Of a stretch of 64,000 bases of DNA, positions 36,541 through 44,833 are shown one piece after another; within the stretch, counting starts at the first letter, position 1, and the number at the start of each line of letters is the position of its first letter. The DNA is from an uncultured Actinomycetes bacterium. GTDB taxonomy: Bacteria > Actinomycetota > Acidimicrobiia > Acidimicrobiales > Acidimicrobilacustridaceae. The notes under the pieces are model-generated. The model did no database searches, was not told the origin of the DNA, and saw only the letters and a program-made list of their open reading frames with translations. The DNA is taken from contig CALEHQ010000006.1 in assembly GCA_937876315.1 (NCBI GenBank), forward strand, positions 62,001 through 126,000, given 5' to 3'. The position numbers were made by a program, and so were the translations under genes.

Positions 36541-36851
36541 TTTGGAAGACCCTTTGCGTTGCCGGTGGGAGTCGACATCACCATCATCGGCGGTTCGGCC
36601 ATAAGGCCAGTGAGTGTGCCGAAGAGTTCCTTCATCGCGTCGGAACCACCGTGCACGCCAAGCGCATCGCCGTCGGAATACAGCTCAAAGATCCACACCG
36701 TGTTCTCGTCGCCAGCATCGCGATGGAACGAGTACACGAGCGTGCCGGGTTCACCGGCAACGACTGGAAGCATCGTCTCGAGGGCAGCGACACCTTCGTC
36801 ACGCTTTCCCGGTTGAAACACCATCTTTACGAACAATGAAGTCTGAGTCAT
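36537..36851 (-). CDS. Antibiotic biosynthesis monooxygenase (ABM)-domain protein
   Basis: The 104-residue protein is a single ferredoxin-like ABM domain: VKMVFQPGKRDEGVAALETMLP, GTLVYSFHRDAGDENTVWIFELY. Such proteins are cofactor-free oxygenases or haem-degrading or dimeric binding proteins; no substrate can be named. It overlaps trpC by CTGA. TAAGGT lies 8 nt before the ATG at 36851, so it may start a leaderless transcript that also feeds trpC. Confidence 0.78.
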   Translation of the reverse strand: MTQTSLFVKMVFQPGKRDEGVAALETMLPVVAGEPGTLVYSFHRDAGDENTVWIFELYSDGDALGVHGGSDAMKELFGTLTGLMAEPPMMVMSTPTGNAKGLPN

Positions 36852-36874
36852 GGGCGCAGACCTTAGGTCAACTG

Positions 36875-37417
36875 CTAACGATCGCGCTCGGCCCTAATGC
36901 TTCGTGAGATCGCCACCGCCGGAGCGGCAAGAAACCCAAGAAGAGCGAGCACGAGACCGACGAGACCGACTGCAATGAGGAACGGGAGGTTCACCATGAC
37001 GCCAAGAATCAGACCGAGAAGGCCACCGAAGAAACACACAACCGGCGCCATTTGCACCGAACGGGCGACTTCGGTCCCCTCAACCCCAACGTCGTCGATG
37101 AGCCGAGGATCGATCTCGTCATCGCTGTCGTCGAAGGGAACAAAGTCATAGCGACCGGGCACCGGAGTTCCCGAGGGAACTGGGTCGGACTGCGTCAGAC
37201 GCATACGTTCATCGTGGGTCCGACGACGATCAGGATCGCCAAGCACTGCCCACGCTTCGTTGATCGCCTGCATCTCGCGTTCGTTCTTCTGCCGGTCGGC
37301 CTCGTTGGTGTGGAAGTCCGGGTGGTGTATTCGCGCCAACTGAAGATAGGCCCGACGAATTTCGGCGGCATTCGCCGAGGGCGACACCCCGAGTCGGTCA
37401 TAAAGAGAATCGGCCAT
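36875..37417 (-). CDS. Membrane-anchored J-domain protein
   Basis: Residues 3-70 form a DnaJ domain (LYDRLGVSPSANAAEIRRAY, HPD in RIHHPDFH near residue 33, then NEAWAVLGDP). A linker with acidic residues follows, and two hydrophobic segments (~122-142 and ~145-167) close the 180-residue protein. It lacks the glycine/phenylalanine and zinc regions of DnaJ, so it is a type III J protein that could recruit DnaK to the membrane. It lies between ygfZ (6 nt) and the ABM gene in the trp cluster. Confidence 0.85.
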   Translation of the reverse strand: MADSLYDRLGVSPSANAAEIRRAYLQLARIHHPDFHTNEADRQKNEREMQAINEAWAVLGDPDRRRTHDERMRLTQSDPVPSGTPVPGRYDFVPFDDSDDEIDPRLIDDVGVEGTEVARSVQMAPVVCFFGGLLGLILGVMVNLPFLIAVGLVGLVLALLGFLAAPAVAISRSIRAERDR

Positions 37418-37423
37418 AACGCT

Positions 37424-38392
37424 TCAGCGAACCGAACCCGGCTCAACGACCGAAGCAGCACAGGCACTTGGACCGCTGCCGATAGCAACTTGAGTGCCCG
37501 GAACCACCGCTCGCCCGACGCGAGCAAGGGCAAGCGCAGGAAGTTCCGCGCCCAACGACGCAGTGACGCTTGTGATCGCGCCCACCAAAGTGCCGTCGAC
37601 GGTTACGTCGTCACCGACAGAAGCATCGCTCTCGAGCGTGAGCAGACGAATGGGATGAGGAACATTGTTTCCACGACTATCGATCCTGGCGACGAGTTCC
37701 TGACCGGTGTAGCAGCCCTTTGTGAAACTCACCGATGCGTCGATGACCCACGCACCTGCTTCACCCGGAATGGTGTCCTCGGTTAGTTCGGTTCCCATCG
37801 CTGGGATTCCATGGGCGATCCGATAACGAATCATCGCCTCAGTTGCGACAGCGTCGACAACCGATACGCGCGGATCAGTTGTCGACGCGTTGACAATGAG
37901 TTCATCGCGACCCGCGACAAGGGGCCCAACCGGAGTTGCGACGAGGGCGCCTTCAGGCCCTTCGTCACCAAGGCGAACAAGTGAGGAGTCCCAGCGGTGT
38001 TGCACCAATGCGCTGCGCTGCGGTTCGGTGATAGTCGCTTTCGTTCGCAACAGGAAACGCTTCAATCGAGTGAGAATGAGGTCGCCATAACCGGGATCGG
38101 TTTCGAGCACGTAATTCTCAGCATCGATTCGATGAACACGCAGCCACGAAACGACCTTGCCCGTTGGAGCCAAAAGAAACGACCATGCGCTGTCGCCAAC
38201 CATGGCGACAACGTCCTGACTGAGTTGACCTTGGAGATACCGAGAAGCATCGGGACCGGTTACCCACAGAACATCGCGTTCAACAACGACTGCTCCGCCT
38301 GCACCTTGCAGCGCCTCGTAGCCGGCGATGATTTGGTCGTTCGAAGAAGCACTCACACTCCCGAGTGTCGCACCTTCGCCGGACAAATGCAC
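37424..38392 (-). CDS. ygfZ: YgfZ/GcvT-domain folate-binding protein
   Basis: This GcvT-like protein has the YgfZ signature KGCYTGQELVARID near residue 225 with the conserved cysteine, and an N-terminal tetrahydrofolate-binding region (LQGQLSQDVVAM). YgfZ assists repair or assembly of certain iron-sulphur enzymes. Two GTG codons, 38392 and 38356, are possible starts (322 or 310 residues); neither has a clear ribosome binding site, and the longer is reported. It follows trpE by 16 nt. Confidence 0.88.
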   Translation of the reverse strand: MHLSGEGATLGSVSASSNDQIIAGYEALQGAGGAVVVERDVLWVTGPDASRYLQGQLSQDVVAMVGDSAWSFLLAPTGKVVSWLRVHRIDAENYVLETDPGYGDLILTRLKRFLLRTKATITEPQRSALVQHRWDSSLVRLGDEGPEGALVATPVGPLVAGRDELIVNASTTDPRVSVVDAVATEAMIRYRIAHGIPAMGTELTEDTIPGEAGAWVIDASVSFTKGCYTGQELVARIDSRGNNVPHPIRLLTLESDASVGDDVTVDGTLVGAITSVTASLGAELPALALARVGRAVVPGTQVAIGSGPSACAASVVEPGSVR

Positions 38393-38408
38393 CAGTAACG
38401 GGAATGAA

Positions 38409-39935
38409 TCAGTCGACGAGTTCGCCGCGGCGCTGCGCAGTCATCCGCCGCGCACCGGGAACTGCACTAAGTAACCCTCGGGCCTTGTTGCGACATTCGA
38501 GGTCTTCATGTTCAGCAACGCTGTCAGCAACGATGCCCGCACCGGCCTGGACATGGGCGATGCCATCAGCTCCAACAACAAGCGTTCGGATGGCGATGGC
38601 GGTGTCGATCGTGCCCGAGAAGTCGACATACCCAACGACGCCCGCGTAGGGACCGCGCTTCACCGGCTCGAGTTCGTCGATGATTTCCATCGCCCGGACC
38701 TTGGGGGCACCAGACACGGTTCCGGCAGGAAGCGTGGCCCGGAGGACATCGATGGGGGTCTTACCGCTTGCAAGCTCGCCCGATACCTGTGAAGTGAGAT
38801 GCATCACGTGGCTGTAGCGCTCGAGAATCATCATCTCGTCAACCTGTTCGGTGCCGAACTCGACCACGCGACCGACATCGTTACGAGCCAGATCAATGAG
38901 CATCACGTGCTCAGCTATTTCTTTTGGGTGTTCGCGGAGCTCAGCGCCAAGGCGGCGATCTTCTTCTTCGGTTGCACCGCGACGACGGGTGCCCGCGATC
39001 GGACGCGAGATCACACGGTTGTCGACCAGTTTCACCATCGGTTCTGGCGATGAACCGGCGAGGCTCAGTTCCGGCATGCGCACGAAGTACATGTACGGAC
39101 TTGGATTGACCTGTCGAAGCACCCGATAAAAATCAAAGGGGTCGGCGCCTAGTTCAAACGAGAAGCGCTGCGCGAGCACAACCTGAAAAATATCGCCATC
39201 GAGAATGCGTTCCTTCGCAACGTCGACCGCGCTCTCCCACTGGTTGTAGGTCATCGAACCAGTGACCTCGGGAAGTTCCGGAGACGGCGAAGGCGGATCG
39301 ACCATTGGTTCAGCGAGCGGCTGCGCACCATCGGCCGCCAGCTGCTCAAGACGAACAATCGCTTCGTCGTACAACTGATCGAGTACGCCAGAACTTGCGC
39401 CCTCAGGAACCAGAACATTATCGATCAGAGTGACGCGTTGACGGAAGTGATCGAAAGCAGCGAGTTGGCCTATGACGGCCATTACCGCGTCGGGGTAACC
39501 ATTGGCATCTCGGGGAGTTTCGGCAAGATCTTCAACTTCGCGAACGACGTCGTAGCCGAGATAACCAACAACCCCGCCATGCAAAGGTGGCAGCGAATCA
39601 ATCGTCGGCGAGCGATACGCAGCGAGGAGCCATTCGATTGCAGCGAGGATGCCCTTGTCACGAGGCATCGCTGCGGGAAGATCGCCATCAACGGACACGA
39701 GTCCGTTTCGGAGCACCAAGGTCGCGATCGGATTTCGGCCTACAAACGAGAACCGACTCCAGCGTTCGCCATGCTCAACGGATTCAAAGAGGAATCCGGG
39801 TTGATCGTCGCCACAGAGACGAGCAAAGGCTGCAACCGGAGTAATGAGGTCAGCAAGAAGCTCGCGCCAAACGGGCACAACACTGTGGTTGGCGGCGAGT
39901 GCGTGAAATTCATCGCGCGACGGCGAAACGTCCAA
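38409..39935 (-). CDS. trpE: Anthranilate synthase component I
   Basis: TrpE converts chorismate to anthranilate using ammonia from TrpG. Chorismate-binding motifs DIFQVVLAQRF near residue 245, SRPIAGTRRRG near 312, LIDLARNDVGRV near 352 and the C-terminal QAGAGIVADS are complete, and the N-terminal feedback region includes SFLFESVEHGERWSRFSF-type residues (GFLFESVEHGERWSRFSFVG). Neither trpG nor trpD is in the window. It starts 2 nt after hisI ends, so his and trp genes are joined in one transcript here. Confidence 0.95.
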   Translation of the reverse strand: MDVSPSRDEFHALAANHSVVPVWRELLADLITPVAAFARLCGDDQPGFLFESVEHGERWSRFSFVGRNPIATLVLRNGLVSVDGDLPAAMPRDKGILAAIEWLLAAYRSPTIDSLPPLHGGVVGYLGYDVVREVEDLAETPRDANGYPDAVMAVIGQLAAFDHFRQRVTLIDNVLVPEGASSGVLDQLYDEAIVRLEQLAADGAQPLAEPMVDPPSPSPELPEVTGSMTYNQWESAVDVAKERILDGDIFQVVLAQRFSFELGADPFDFYRVLRQVNPSPYMYFVRMPELSLAGSSPEPMVKLVDNRVISRPIAGTRRRGATEEEDRRLGAELREHPKEIAEHVMLIDLARNDVGRVVEFGTEQVDEMMILERYSHVMHLTSQVSGELASGKTPIDVLRATLPAGTVSGAPKVRAMEIIDELEPVKRGPYAGVVGYVDFSGTIDTAIAIRTLVVGADGIAHVQAGAGIVADSVAEHEDLECRNKARGLLSAVPGARRMTAQRRGELVD

Positions 39936-39937
39936 GA

Positions 39938-40300
39938 TCAGTCACCGTCACCGAATGCGGTGAAGAAGCACGAGTAATTGCCCGTATGGCAGGCACCCTT
40001 ACCTTCTTGTTCAACCACAAAGAGCAGAGTGTCGCCGTCGCAGTCGTAGTACGCCTCGCGCACATACTGGCGATCACCCGATGTTTCCCCCTTGCACCAG
40101 TACTCCTGACGCGAACGACTCCAAAACCAGGTGCGGCCAGTTTCCATAGTTTGGCGCAAAGAATCGGCGTTCATCCACGCCATCATCAATACCTGACCCG
40201 TGCCTTCTTCCTGAACGATCGCTGGTACAAGGCCATCGGCGTTGTAGGTCACTGCAGCAAGTTGCTCGGCAGTAACGGAGATCGGAATGCTTTCAGGCAT
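39938..40300 (-). CDS. hisI: Phosphoribosyl-AMP cyclohydrolase
   Basis: HisI opens the purine ring of phosphoribosyl-AMP in histidine synthesis. The 120-residue protein has the metal-binding motifs [10 protein letters not shown] and [11 protein letters not shown] and the N-terminal [21 protein letters not shown]. It is monofunctional, without a HisE domain. TAGCGT lies 6 nt before the ATG at 40300 with no ribosome binding site, so hisI-trpE probably starts a leaderless transcript. Confidence 0.95.
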   Translation of the reverse strand: MPESIPISVTAEQLAAVTYNADGLVPAIVQEEGTGQVLMMAWMNADSLRQTMETGRTWFWSRSRQEYWCKGETSGDRQYVREAYYDCDGDTLLFVVEQEGKGACHTGNYSCFFTAFGDGD

Positions 40301-40306
40301 GGCGCC

Positions 40307-40312
40307 ACGCTA
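40307..40312 (-). promoter_or_regulatory. Candidate leaderless -10 of hisI-trpE
   Basis: Minus-strand TAGCGT lies exactly 6 nt before the hisI ATG and would place +1 on or next to the A of ATG. Confidence 0.45.
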
Positions 40313-40360
40313 GCGGTGCGTCCGCCTCGCCACGAACAGAGTTTCGGGCAACGCCCAGCG

Positions 40361-40729
40361 CTAGAGGTAGAGGCCGGTGCTTCCTTCAGAGAGGCGCTCG
40401 GCAGCAACTGCGTGAACATCTCGCTCACGCAGGATGATGTAGTCGTCGCCGCGGACTTCGACTTCGTAACGATCCTCGGGGCTGAACAACACCTGATCAC
40501 CCGGTTCCATGGAACGGACATTCGGACCGACCGCCATGACTTCGGCCCACACCAGGCGCTTGCCGATTTGCGCCGTCGCCGGAATGAGAATTCCGCCGGT
40601 GGAACGCCGCTCACCCTCTGGTCCGCCCAAGTGCACGAGCACTCGATCGTTCAGCATTTGGATAGGGAGTTTTTCGCCGCCGGCGCCTACGCCGTCGGTC
40701 AGTCGATCGGTGGTCTGCGAAGAGGTCAC
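40361..40729 (-). CDS. GroES-family co-chaperonin paralogue
   Basis: The 122-residue protein is a GroES-like barrel: LPIQMLNDRVLVHLGG, the mobile loop region ERRSTGGILIPATAQIGKRL, VMAVGPNV, EPGDQVLFSPEDRYEVEV and DYIILRERDVHAV. No groEL is next to it. It differs from housekeeping GroES by the N-terminal 20 residues and the tail SEGSTGLYL. I recall similar proteins from other Actinobacteria. The GTG at 40729 follows TACCGT by 6 nt, with no ribosome binding site; an internal ATG at 40657 would give a 98-residue form. Confidence 0.82.
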   Translation of the reverse strand: MTSSQTTDRLTDGVGAGGEKLPIQMLNDRVLVHLGGPEGERRSTGGILIPATAQIGKRLVWAEVMAVGPNVRSMEPGDQVLFSPEDRYEVEVRGDDYIILRERDVHAVAAERLSEGSTGLYL

Positions 40730-40734
40730 GACAC

Positions 40735-40746
40735 GACGGTACCGTC
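40735..40746. promoter_or_regulatory. Palindrome holding two overlapping divergent -10 elements
   Basis: GACGGTACCGTC is a perfect 12-bp palindrome filling half of the 24-bp gap between two divergent GTG starts. The plus strand has TACCGT at 40740-40745, 8 nt before the hydrolase GTG; the minus strand has TACCGT at 40741-40736, 6 nt before the groES GTG. Neither gene has a ribosome binding site. Confidence 0.5.
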
Positions 40747-40753
40747 TCCACTC

Positions 40754-41401
40754 GTGACCGACGACTTCGCAATCCGTTCCCTACGTCTCGAGACATCCGA
40801 GGGACTGTCCCTTGAGGCCGAACTGATCGTTCCCGAGAATGCCCGAGCGGCTGTGGTTCTGTGCCACCCACACCCACAACAGGGAGGGAACATGACGTCG
40901 CTGGTGACGAGTGAACTCTTTCGCACTCTCCCTGACTCGGCCCTAGCAGTGCTGCGCTTTAACTTCCGCGGTGTCGGCACCTCAGAAGGCGCCCATGACT
41001 TTGGCATCGGCGAGGCGCTCGACATCGCTGCCGCTCTCGACACCATCACCTCTGAATGCCCGGAACTACCCGTCTTTGTATCCGGTTGGTCGTTTGGCGC
41101 CGACACGTCGCTCTCTGTCCTCGACTCACGAATCACTGCGTGGTTGGCTTGCGCACCACCGCTGCGCGTTCTTCCCCTTGAAGATCTGACGGCTGCCGCT
41201 GGCAGCGATCCGCGTCTCAAGTTGCTCATCATTCCCGAGCATGACCAATTCCGCGATCCCAAATCGACACTTGAAGCGACAGCGTCATGGCTGAACACCG
41301 AAGTCGTCGCAATTGCTGGTGCCGATCACTTCTTTGTCGGACGCACCCAGAAGGTTGCCGCCCTGATCGTTGCAACTATCGAGACACAGCTCGCAACGTG
41401 A
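40754..41401 (+). CDS. Alpha/beta hydrolase (COG2945-like)
   Basis: The 215-residue hydrolase has VVLCHPHPQQGGNM near residue 37, FNFRGVGTSEG near 75, the nucleophile serine in VSGWSFGADTS near 115, and a late histidine in GADHFFVG near 194. The substrate is unknown. The GTG at 40754 is set by the TACCGT 8 nt upstream; the frame stays open much farther upstream but there it only shadows groES and hisI. It is the only plus-strand gene inside the his-trp cluster. Confidence 0.85.
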   Translation: MTDDFAIRSLRLETSEGLSLEAELIVPENARAAVVLCHPHPQQGGNMTSLVTSELFRTLPDSALAVLRFNFRGVGTSEGAHDFGIGEALDIAAALDTITSECPELPVFVSGWSFGADTSLSVLDSRITAWLACAPPLRVLPLEDLTAAAGSDPRLKLLIIPEHDQFRDPKSTLEATASWLNTEVVAIAGADHFFVGRTQKVAALIVATIETQLAT

Positions 41402-41414
41402 CCGAGAACTCTCG

Positions 41415-42188
41415 TTAGGGACGAACGTTGACACCAGCAGCGATCATGTGTTCTTTCGCTTCAGCAATTGCATGATCGTCGAAGTGGAAGATCGATGCGG
41501 CCAGCACCGCGTCGGCCCCACCAGACATGACTCCCTCGACCAAATGATCGAGGGTTCCTACACCACCGGAAGCAATCACTGGAACGCCCACCGCACCAGA
41601 GACTGCAGAGGTGAGTTCAATATCGAAACCATCACGGGTACCGTCGCGATCCATCGAGGTGAGCAGGATCTCGCCAGCCCCAAGCGATTCAGCACGCTGC
41701 GCCCATTCGATGACATCCATACCAGTTGGGGTTCGTCCGCCAGCGACGTAGACCTCCCAGCCTTCGTCTGCACTGCTATCGGCTGCACGTCGGCGAGCGT
41801 CGATCGCACACACCACACACTGATTCCCAAATACTTGAGCAATCTCGCTGATGAGTTCGGGCCGAGCAACAGCAGCGCTATTCACGGACACCTTGTCGGC
41901 TCCCGCACGCAACATCGTGCGCGCGTCGTCGACAGTTCGGATTCCTCCGCCAATCGTGAACGGAATGAACACCTGTTCCGCCGTACGTCGAACGACGTCG
42001 ACCATCGTTTCCCGGCCATCCGATGTTGCCGTGATGTCGAGAAACACGAGTTCGTCGGCCCCGTCGGCGTCGTAACGGGCAGCAAGTTCCACCGGATCGC
42101 CCGCGTCGCGCAGGCCAACAAAGTTCACGCCCTTAACGACGCGACCATCGGTGACGTCAAGGCAGGGAATAATCCGAGCATTTTTCAC
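41415..42188 (-). CDS. hisF: Imidazole glycerol phosphate synthase subunit HisF
   Basis: HisF is the cyclase half of the HisH-HisF complex. The 257-residue barrel shows the catalytic aspartates in [14 protein letters not shown] near residue 11 and in [13 protein letters not shown] near 178, plus the phosphate loop [14 protein letters not shown]. It follows the inserted methyltransferase gene by 6 nt, and is separated from hisI by the GroES/hydrolase pair. Confidence 0.96.
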   Translation of the reverse strand: MKNARIIPCLDVTDGRVVKGVNFVGLRDAGDPVELAARYDADGADELVFLDITATSDGRETMVDVVRRTAEQVFIPFTIGGGIRTVDDARTMLRAGADKVSVNSAAVARPELISEIAQVFGNQCVVCAIDARRRAADSSADEGWEVYVAGGRTPTGMDVIEWAQRAESLGAGEILLTSMDRDGTRDGFDIELTSAVSGAVGVPVIASGGVGTLDHLVEGVMSGGADAVLAASIFHFDDHAIAEAKEHMIAAGVNVRP

Positions 42189-42194
42189 TTCGAA

Positions 42195-42818
42195 TCAGGC
42201 CACTCTTCGAACTCGAACAAGTACGTCGATAGCGATCCGATCGCCGTCGTCGGTTGACACCGATCGATCGATCCGGCCCGACTTCTCGGTCACCAGTTCA
42301 ACGTCAAGCGACACTTCCGCCGCAGTGACATCGTCGATGATGTCCTCCGCTGTAAGCAAGAATGCTGGATTCTGAGGTCCACCGTGACCTTCGGTGAGGT
42401 TCAGAAGATCGTGGCCGACGAGTACAAGCGTTCCACCAACCGCAAGCGAGCGAACAGCTGTCGCCATTGATGCTCGCCGTTCTTCCGCTCCTAGTTGCAA
42501 GTAAAAAACCGCGACAAGGTCGAAACCCTCGGCAGGTGGTTCCCATGTCGTGACATCGGCTACAACCCACGTCGCATCAACGCCGTTTTCCGCAGCAAGC
42601 GCTCGGCCTTTCTCGACACCCACGTCAGAGAAATCGACACCCGTTACTGTCCAGCCCTGTTTGGCCAACCAAACCGCATTGCGACCCTCGCCACAAGCAA
42701 GATCGACCGCAGTGCCTGGCACTAAATCGGCAACCTCGGGAGGAAGGAATTGATTAGGTTCGCCCTTCCAGATGAGTTCAGAGGTGTCGTACCGCGCGTT
42801 CCAATCGGAAGCATCCAT
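42195..42818 (-). CDS. SAM-dependent methyltransferase inserted between hisA and hisF
   Basis: The 207-residue protein has motif I AVDLACGEGRNAVWLAKQGW near residue 41 and acidic VTGVDFSDVG, matching the TehB/thiol-methyltransferase-like group. Its N-terminal WNARYDTSELIWKGEPNQFL is typical of that group. The substrate is unknown. TACACT lies 6 nt before the ATG at 42818, which fixes the start and gives it a promoter inside the his operon. M. tuberculosis has impA, an unrelated gene, at this position. Confidence 0.82.
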   Translation of the reverse strand: MDASDWNARYDTSELIWKGEPNQFLPPEVADLVPGTAVDLACGEGRNAVWLAKQGWTVTGVDFSDVGVEKGRALAAENGVDATWVVADVTTWEPPAEGFDLVAVFYLQLGAEERRASMATAVRSLAVGGTLVLVGHDLLNLTEGHGGPQNPAFLLTAEDIIDDVTAAEVSLDVELVTEKSGRIDRSVSTDDGDRIAIDVLVRVRRVA

Positions 42819-42824
42819 CGTTCG

Positions 42825-42830
42825 AGTGTA
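42825..42830 (-). promoter_or_regulatory. Candidate leaderless -10 of the methyltransferase-hisF pair
   Basis: Minus-strand TACACT lies 6 nt before the ATG at 42818; no ribosome binding site. Confidence 0.4.
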
Positions 42831-42852
42831 GGACGATGAACGAATCAGCGAT

Positions 42853-43584
42853 TCAGGAGTTTGGATCTGATGCTCGGAGTGCGTCCTGCAACGTGAATGC
42901 ACCTTCGTAGAGCGCCCGGCCAACAATTGCGCCCGAAAGTCGACGTCCCGCAGACCGAAGCGCTTCAAGCGCAATGAGATCGGCCAATGAACCAACGCCG
43001 CCTGAAGCGATGACCGGTAGTTCCGTTGCTTCAAGAACTTCTCCGAGTCCATCAAGATCGGGACCTTCGAGCGTTCCATCTCGGCCGATTTCCGTGACGA
43101 TCAGGGCTTCAACGCCAGCGTCGGCAAAGCCCCGCGCAACATCGAGAAGGTCCTTTCCGGACCCTTCCTCCCATCCGCGAACCGCGACCTCGCGGCCACG
43201 GGCATCGAGACCGACGGCCACTGCATGTCGCGCTGCTAATGCACGAACAAGATCAGGATCCTCTAGGGCTGCTGTACCCAGCACGACGCGTGCGACACCG
43301 GCATCAAACAACGCGTCGGCCGCTTCTTCGCTGCGCACGCCACCGCCAGTTTGAATCGGCACATCGACCGCATCGCAAATTGCAGCGATGACCTCACGGT
43401 TCAGCGGAGAACCCGTACGAGCAGCATCGAGATCGACGACATGGATCCATCGAGCGCCGGCATCGGCAAATACCTTGGCCTGAGCAACTGGGTCGTTGTT
43501 GTACACGGTCTCGCGCGCATAGTCGCCTTGATAGAGACGCACTGTCTGACCATTCAGAAGATCGATAGCGGGATACAACTCCAT
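42853..43584 (-). CDS. hisA: ProFAR isomerase HisA
   Basis: HisA isomerises ProFAR in histidine synthesis. The 243-residue barrel has the catalytic aspartates in YPAIDLLNGQTVRL near residue 8 and EIGRDGTLEGPD near 170, and a phosphate loop IASGGVGSLADL. In many Actinobacteria this gene encodes bifunctional PriA; here a separate trpF exists, so ordinary HisA is more likely, though I cannot exclude both activities. The ATG shares one base with the hisH stop. Confidence 0.92.
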   Translation of the reverse strand: MELYPAIDLLNGQTVRLYQGDYARETVYNNDPVAQAKVFADAGARWIHVVDLDAARTGSPLNREVIAAICDAVDVPIQTGGGVRSEEAADALFDAGVARVVLGTAALEDPDLVRALAARHAVAVGLDARGREVAVRGWEEGSGKDLLDVARGFADAGVEALIVTEIGRDGTLEGPDLDGLGEVLEATELPVIASGGVGSLADLIALEALRSAGRRLSGAIVGRALYEGAFTLQDALRASDPNS

Positions 43585-44222
43585 CAGTTGCCAACCTTCG
43601 GACGAGCAGCATCGACGAAACCTCGCAGAAGTTCGAGTCCTACCGCACCAGATTTTTCGGGGTGAAACTGCGTCGCCCACAACCCGTCACGTTCAACGGC
43701 CGCAGCAACCAAACCGCCGTAGTCGCAAGTGGCCACGACCGATTCGCCTTCCGCATCAGCCGCATATGAGTGCACAAAATACATCCACACCGGGTCAGGC
43801 AGGTTCGCAAACAGTCGACTTGGACGCCGAACATCAACAAGGTTCCATTGCATCTGCGGCCGCTTCACGGTCTCGGGGAGAAGTCGGAGCCGACCTGGCA
43901 ACACGCCGAGACCCAACGAACTGGGCGATTCCTCGGAACCTTCATAGAGCATCTGCATCCCGACGCAGACACCAAGAAATGGGCGTTGATCGTTGGCGGC
44001 AGTGATCGCTACCTGGTCGAGTCCGCACTCACGCAGAGCATCCATACACGCGCCAAACGCGCCGACACCGGGGAGAACGACAGCGTCGGCATCGGCAATG
44101 AGTCCGCTATCGGCAGTTAGGCGCGCATCGGCTCCCACACGCTCAAGCGCCTTTTGCGCTGAACGAAGATTGCCAATGCCGTAATCAAGAACCGCCACCA
44201 GCGGCCGAACTTCGTCTGTCAC
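43584..44222 (-). CDS. hisH: Imidazole glycerol phosphate synthase subunit HisH
   Basis: HisH is the glutamine amidotransferase supplying ammonia to HisF. The class I triad is visible: cysteine in FLGVCVGMQMLYEGSEES near residue 85, and the histidine and glutamate in ATQFHPEKSG near 192. The 212 residues are normal. The GTG start overlaps the hisB stop (GTGA). Confidence 0.95.
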   Translation of the reverse strand: MTDEVRPLVAVLDYGIGNLRSAQKALERVGADARLTADSGLIADADAVVLPGVGAFGACMDALRECGLDQVAITAANDQRPFLGVCVGMQMLYEGSEESPSSLGLGVLPGRLRLLPETVKRPQMQWNLVDVRRPSRLFANLPDPVWMYFVHSYAADAEGESVVATCDYGGLVAAAVERDGLWATQFHPEKSGAVGLELLRGFVDAARPKVGN

Positions 44223-44833
44223 AGCACGCCCTTGGTGGAAGGGACTCCTCCACCGTCGATGCGCACTGCTTCGCGAAGTGAACGAGCAACGCCCTTGAAC
44301 GTTGCTTCGATGATGTGGTGAGTATTCATACCACGAACAAGCGAGATGTGCAGCGTGAGTGCTGCCGATGTAGCGAACGCGCGCCAGAACTCTTCAATTA
44401 ACTGTGGATCGAATGGGGGATCGCTCAGAATCTTTTGGCCAGGAAACTCGACCTCGTAGACAAGGAATGGTCGTCCGGAAAGGTCGAGCGCAACATCGAC
44501 AAGTGCTTCGTCGAGCGGAACGCGGTTGGAGGCAAAGCGCCGAATACCTGCTTTGTCACCAAGAGCAACAGAAAACGCATCGCCAAGAGCGATGCCAACA
44601 TCTTCAACGGTGTGGTGAGCATCGATCTGGAGATCGCCTTCGGCCTTAACAATCAGATTGAAACCGCCATGGCGACCAAGTTGGGCGAGCATGTGGTCAA
44701 AAAACGGCAGACCGGTCGATGTCTCGTGGCGCCCCTGACCATCGAGATCGATCTCGATGAGGATTGAGGTTTCGGAAGTCGCCCGGGCAACTGTTGCTGC
44801 TCGGCGACCATCGTCGGTTCGTGTTGCACTCAC
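44219..44833 (-). CDS. hisB: Imidazoleglycerol-phosphate dehydratase
   Basis: This monofunctional dehydratase has the two metal-binding histidine motifs DAHHTVEDVGIALG near residue 75 and GMNTHHIIEATFKG near 175, plus the N-terminal GLPFFDHMLAQLGRHG. It has no phosphatase domain, as usual outside enterobacteria. The GTG start overlaps the hisC stop (GTGA). Confidence 0.95.
   Translation of the reverse strand: MSATRTDDGRRAATVARATSETSILIEIDLDGQGRHETSTGLPFFDHMLAQLGRHGGFNLIVKAEGDLQIDAHHTVEDVGIALGDAFSVALGDKAGIRRFASNRVPLDEALVDVALDLSGRPFLVYEVEFPGQKILSDPPFDPQLIEEFWRAFATSAALTLHISLVRGMNTHHIIEATFKGVARSLREAVRIDGGGVPSTKGVL

Noticed and set aside
42853-43584. Calling hisA a bifunctional priA
   Set aside because: A separate, intact trpF lies 8 kb away, so the usual reason for PriA is absent; residue-level proof would need an alignment.
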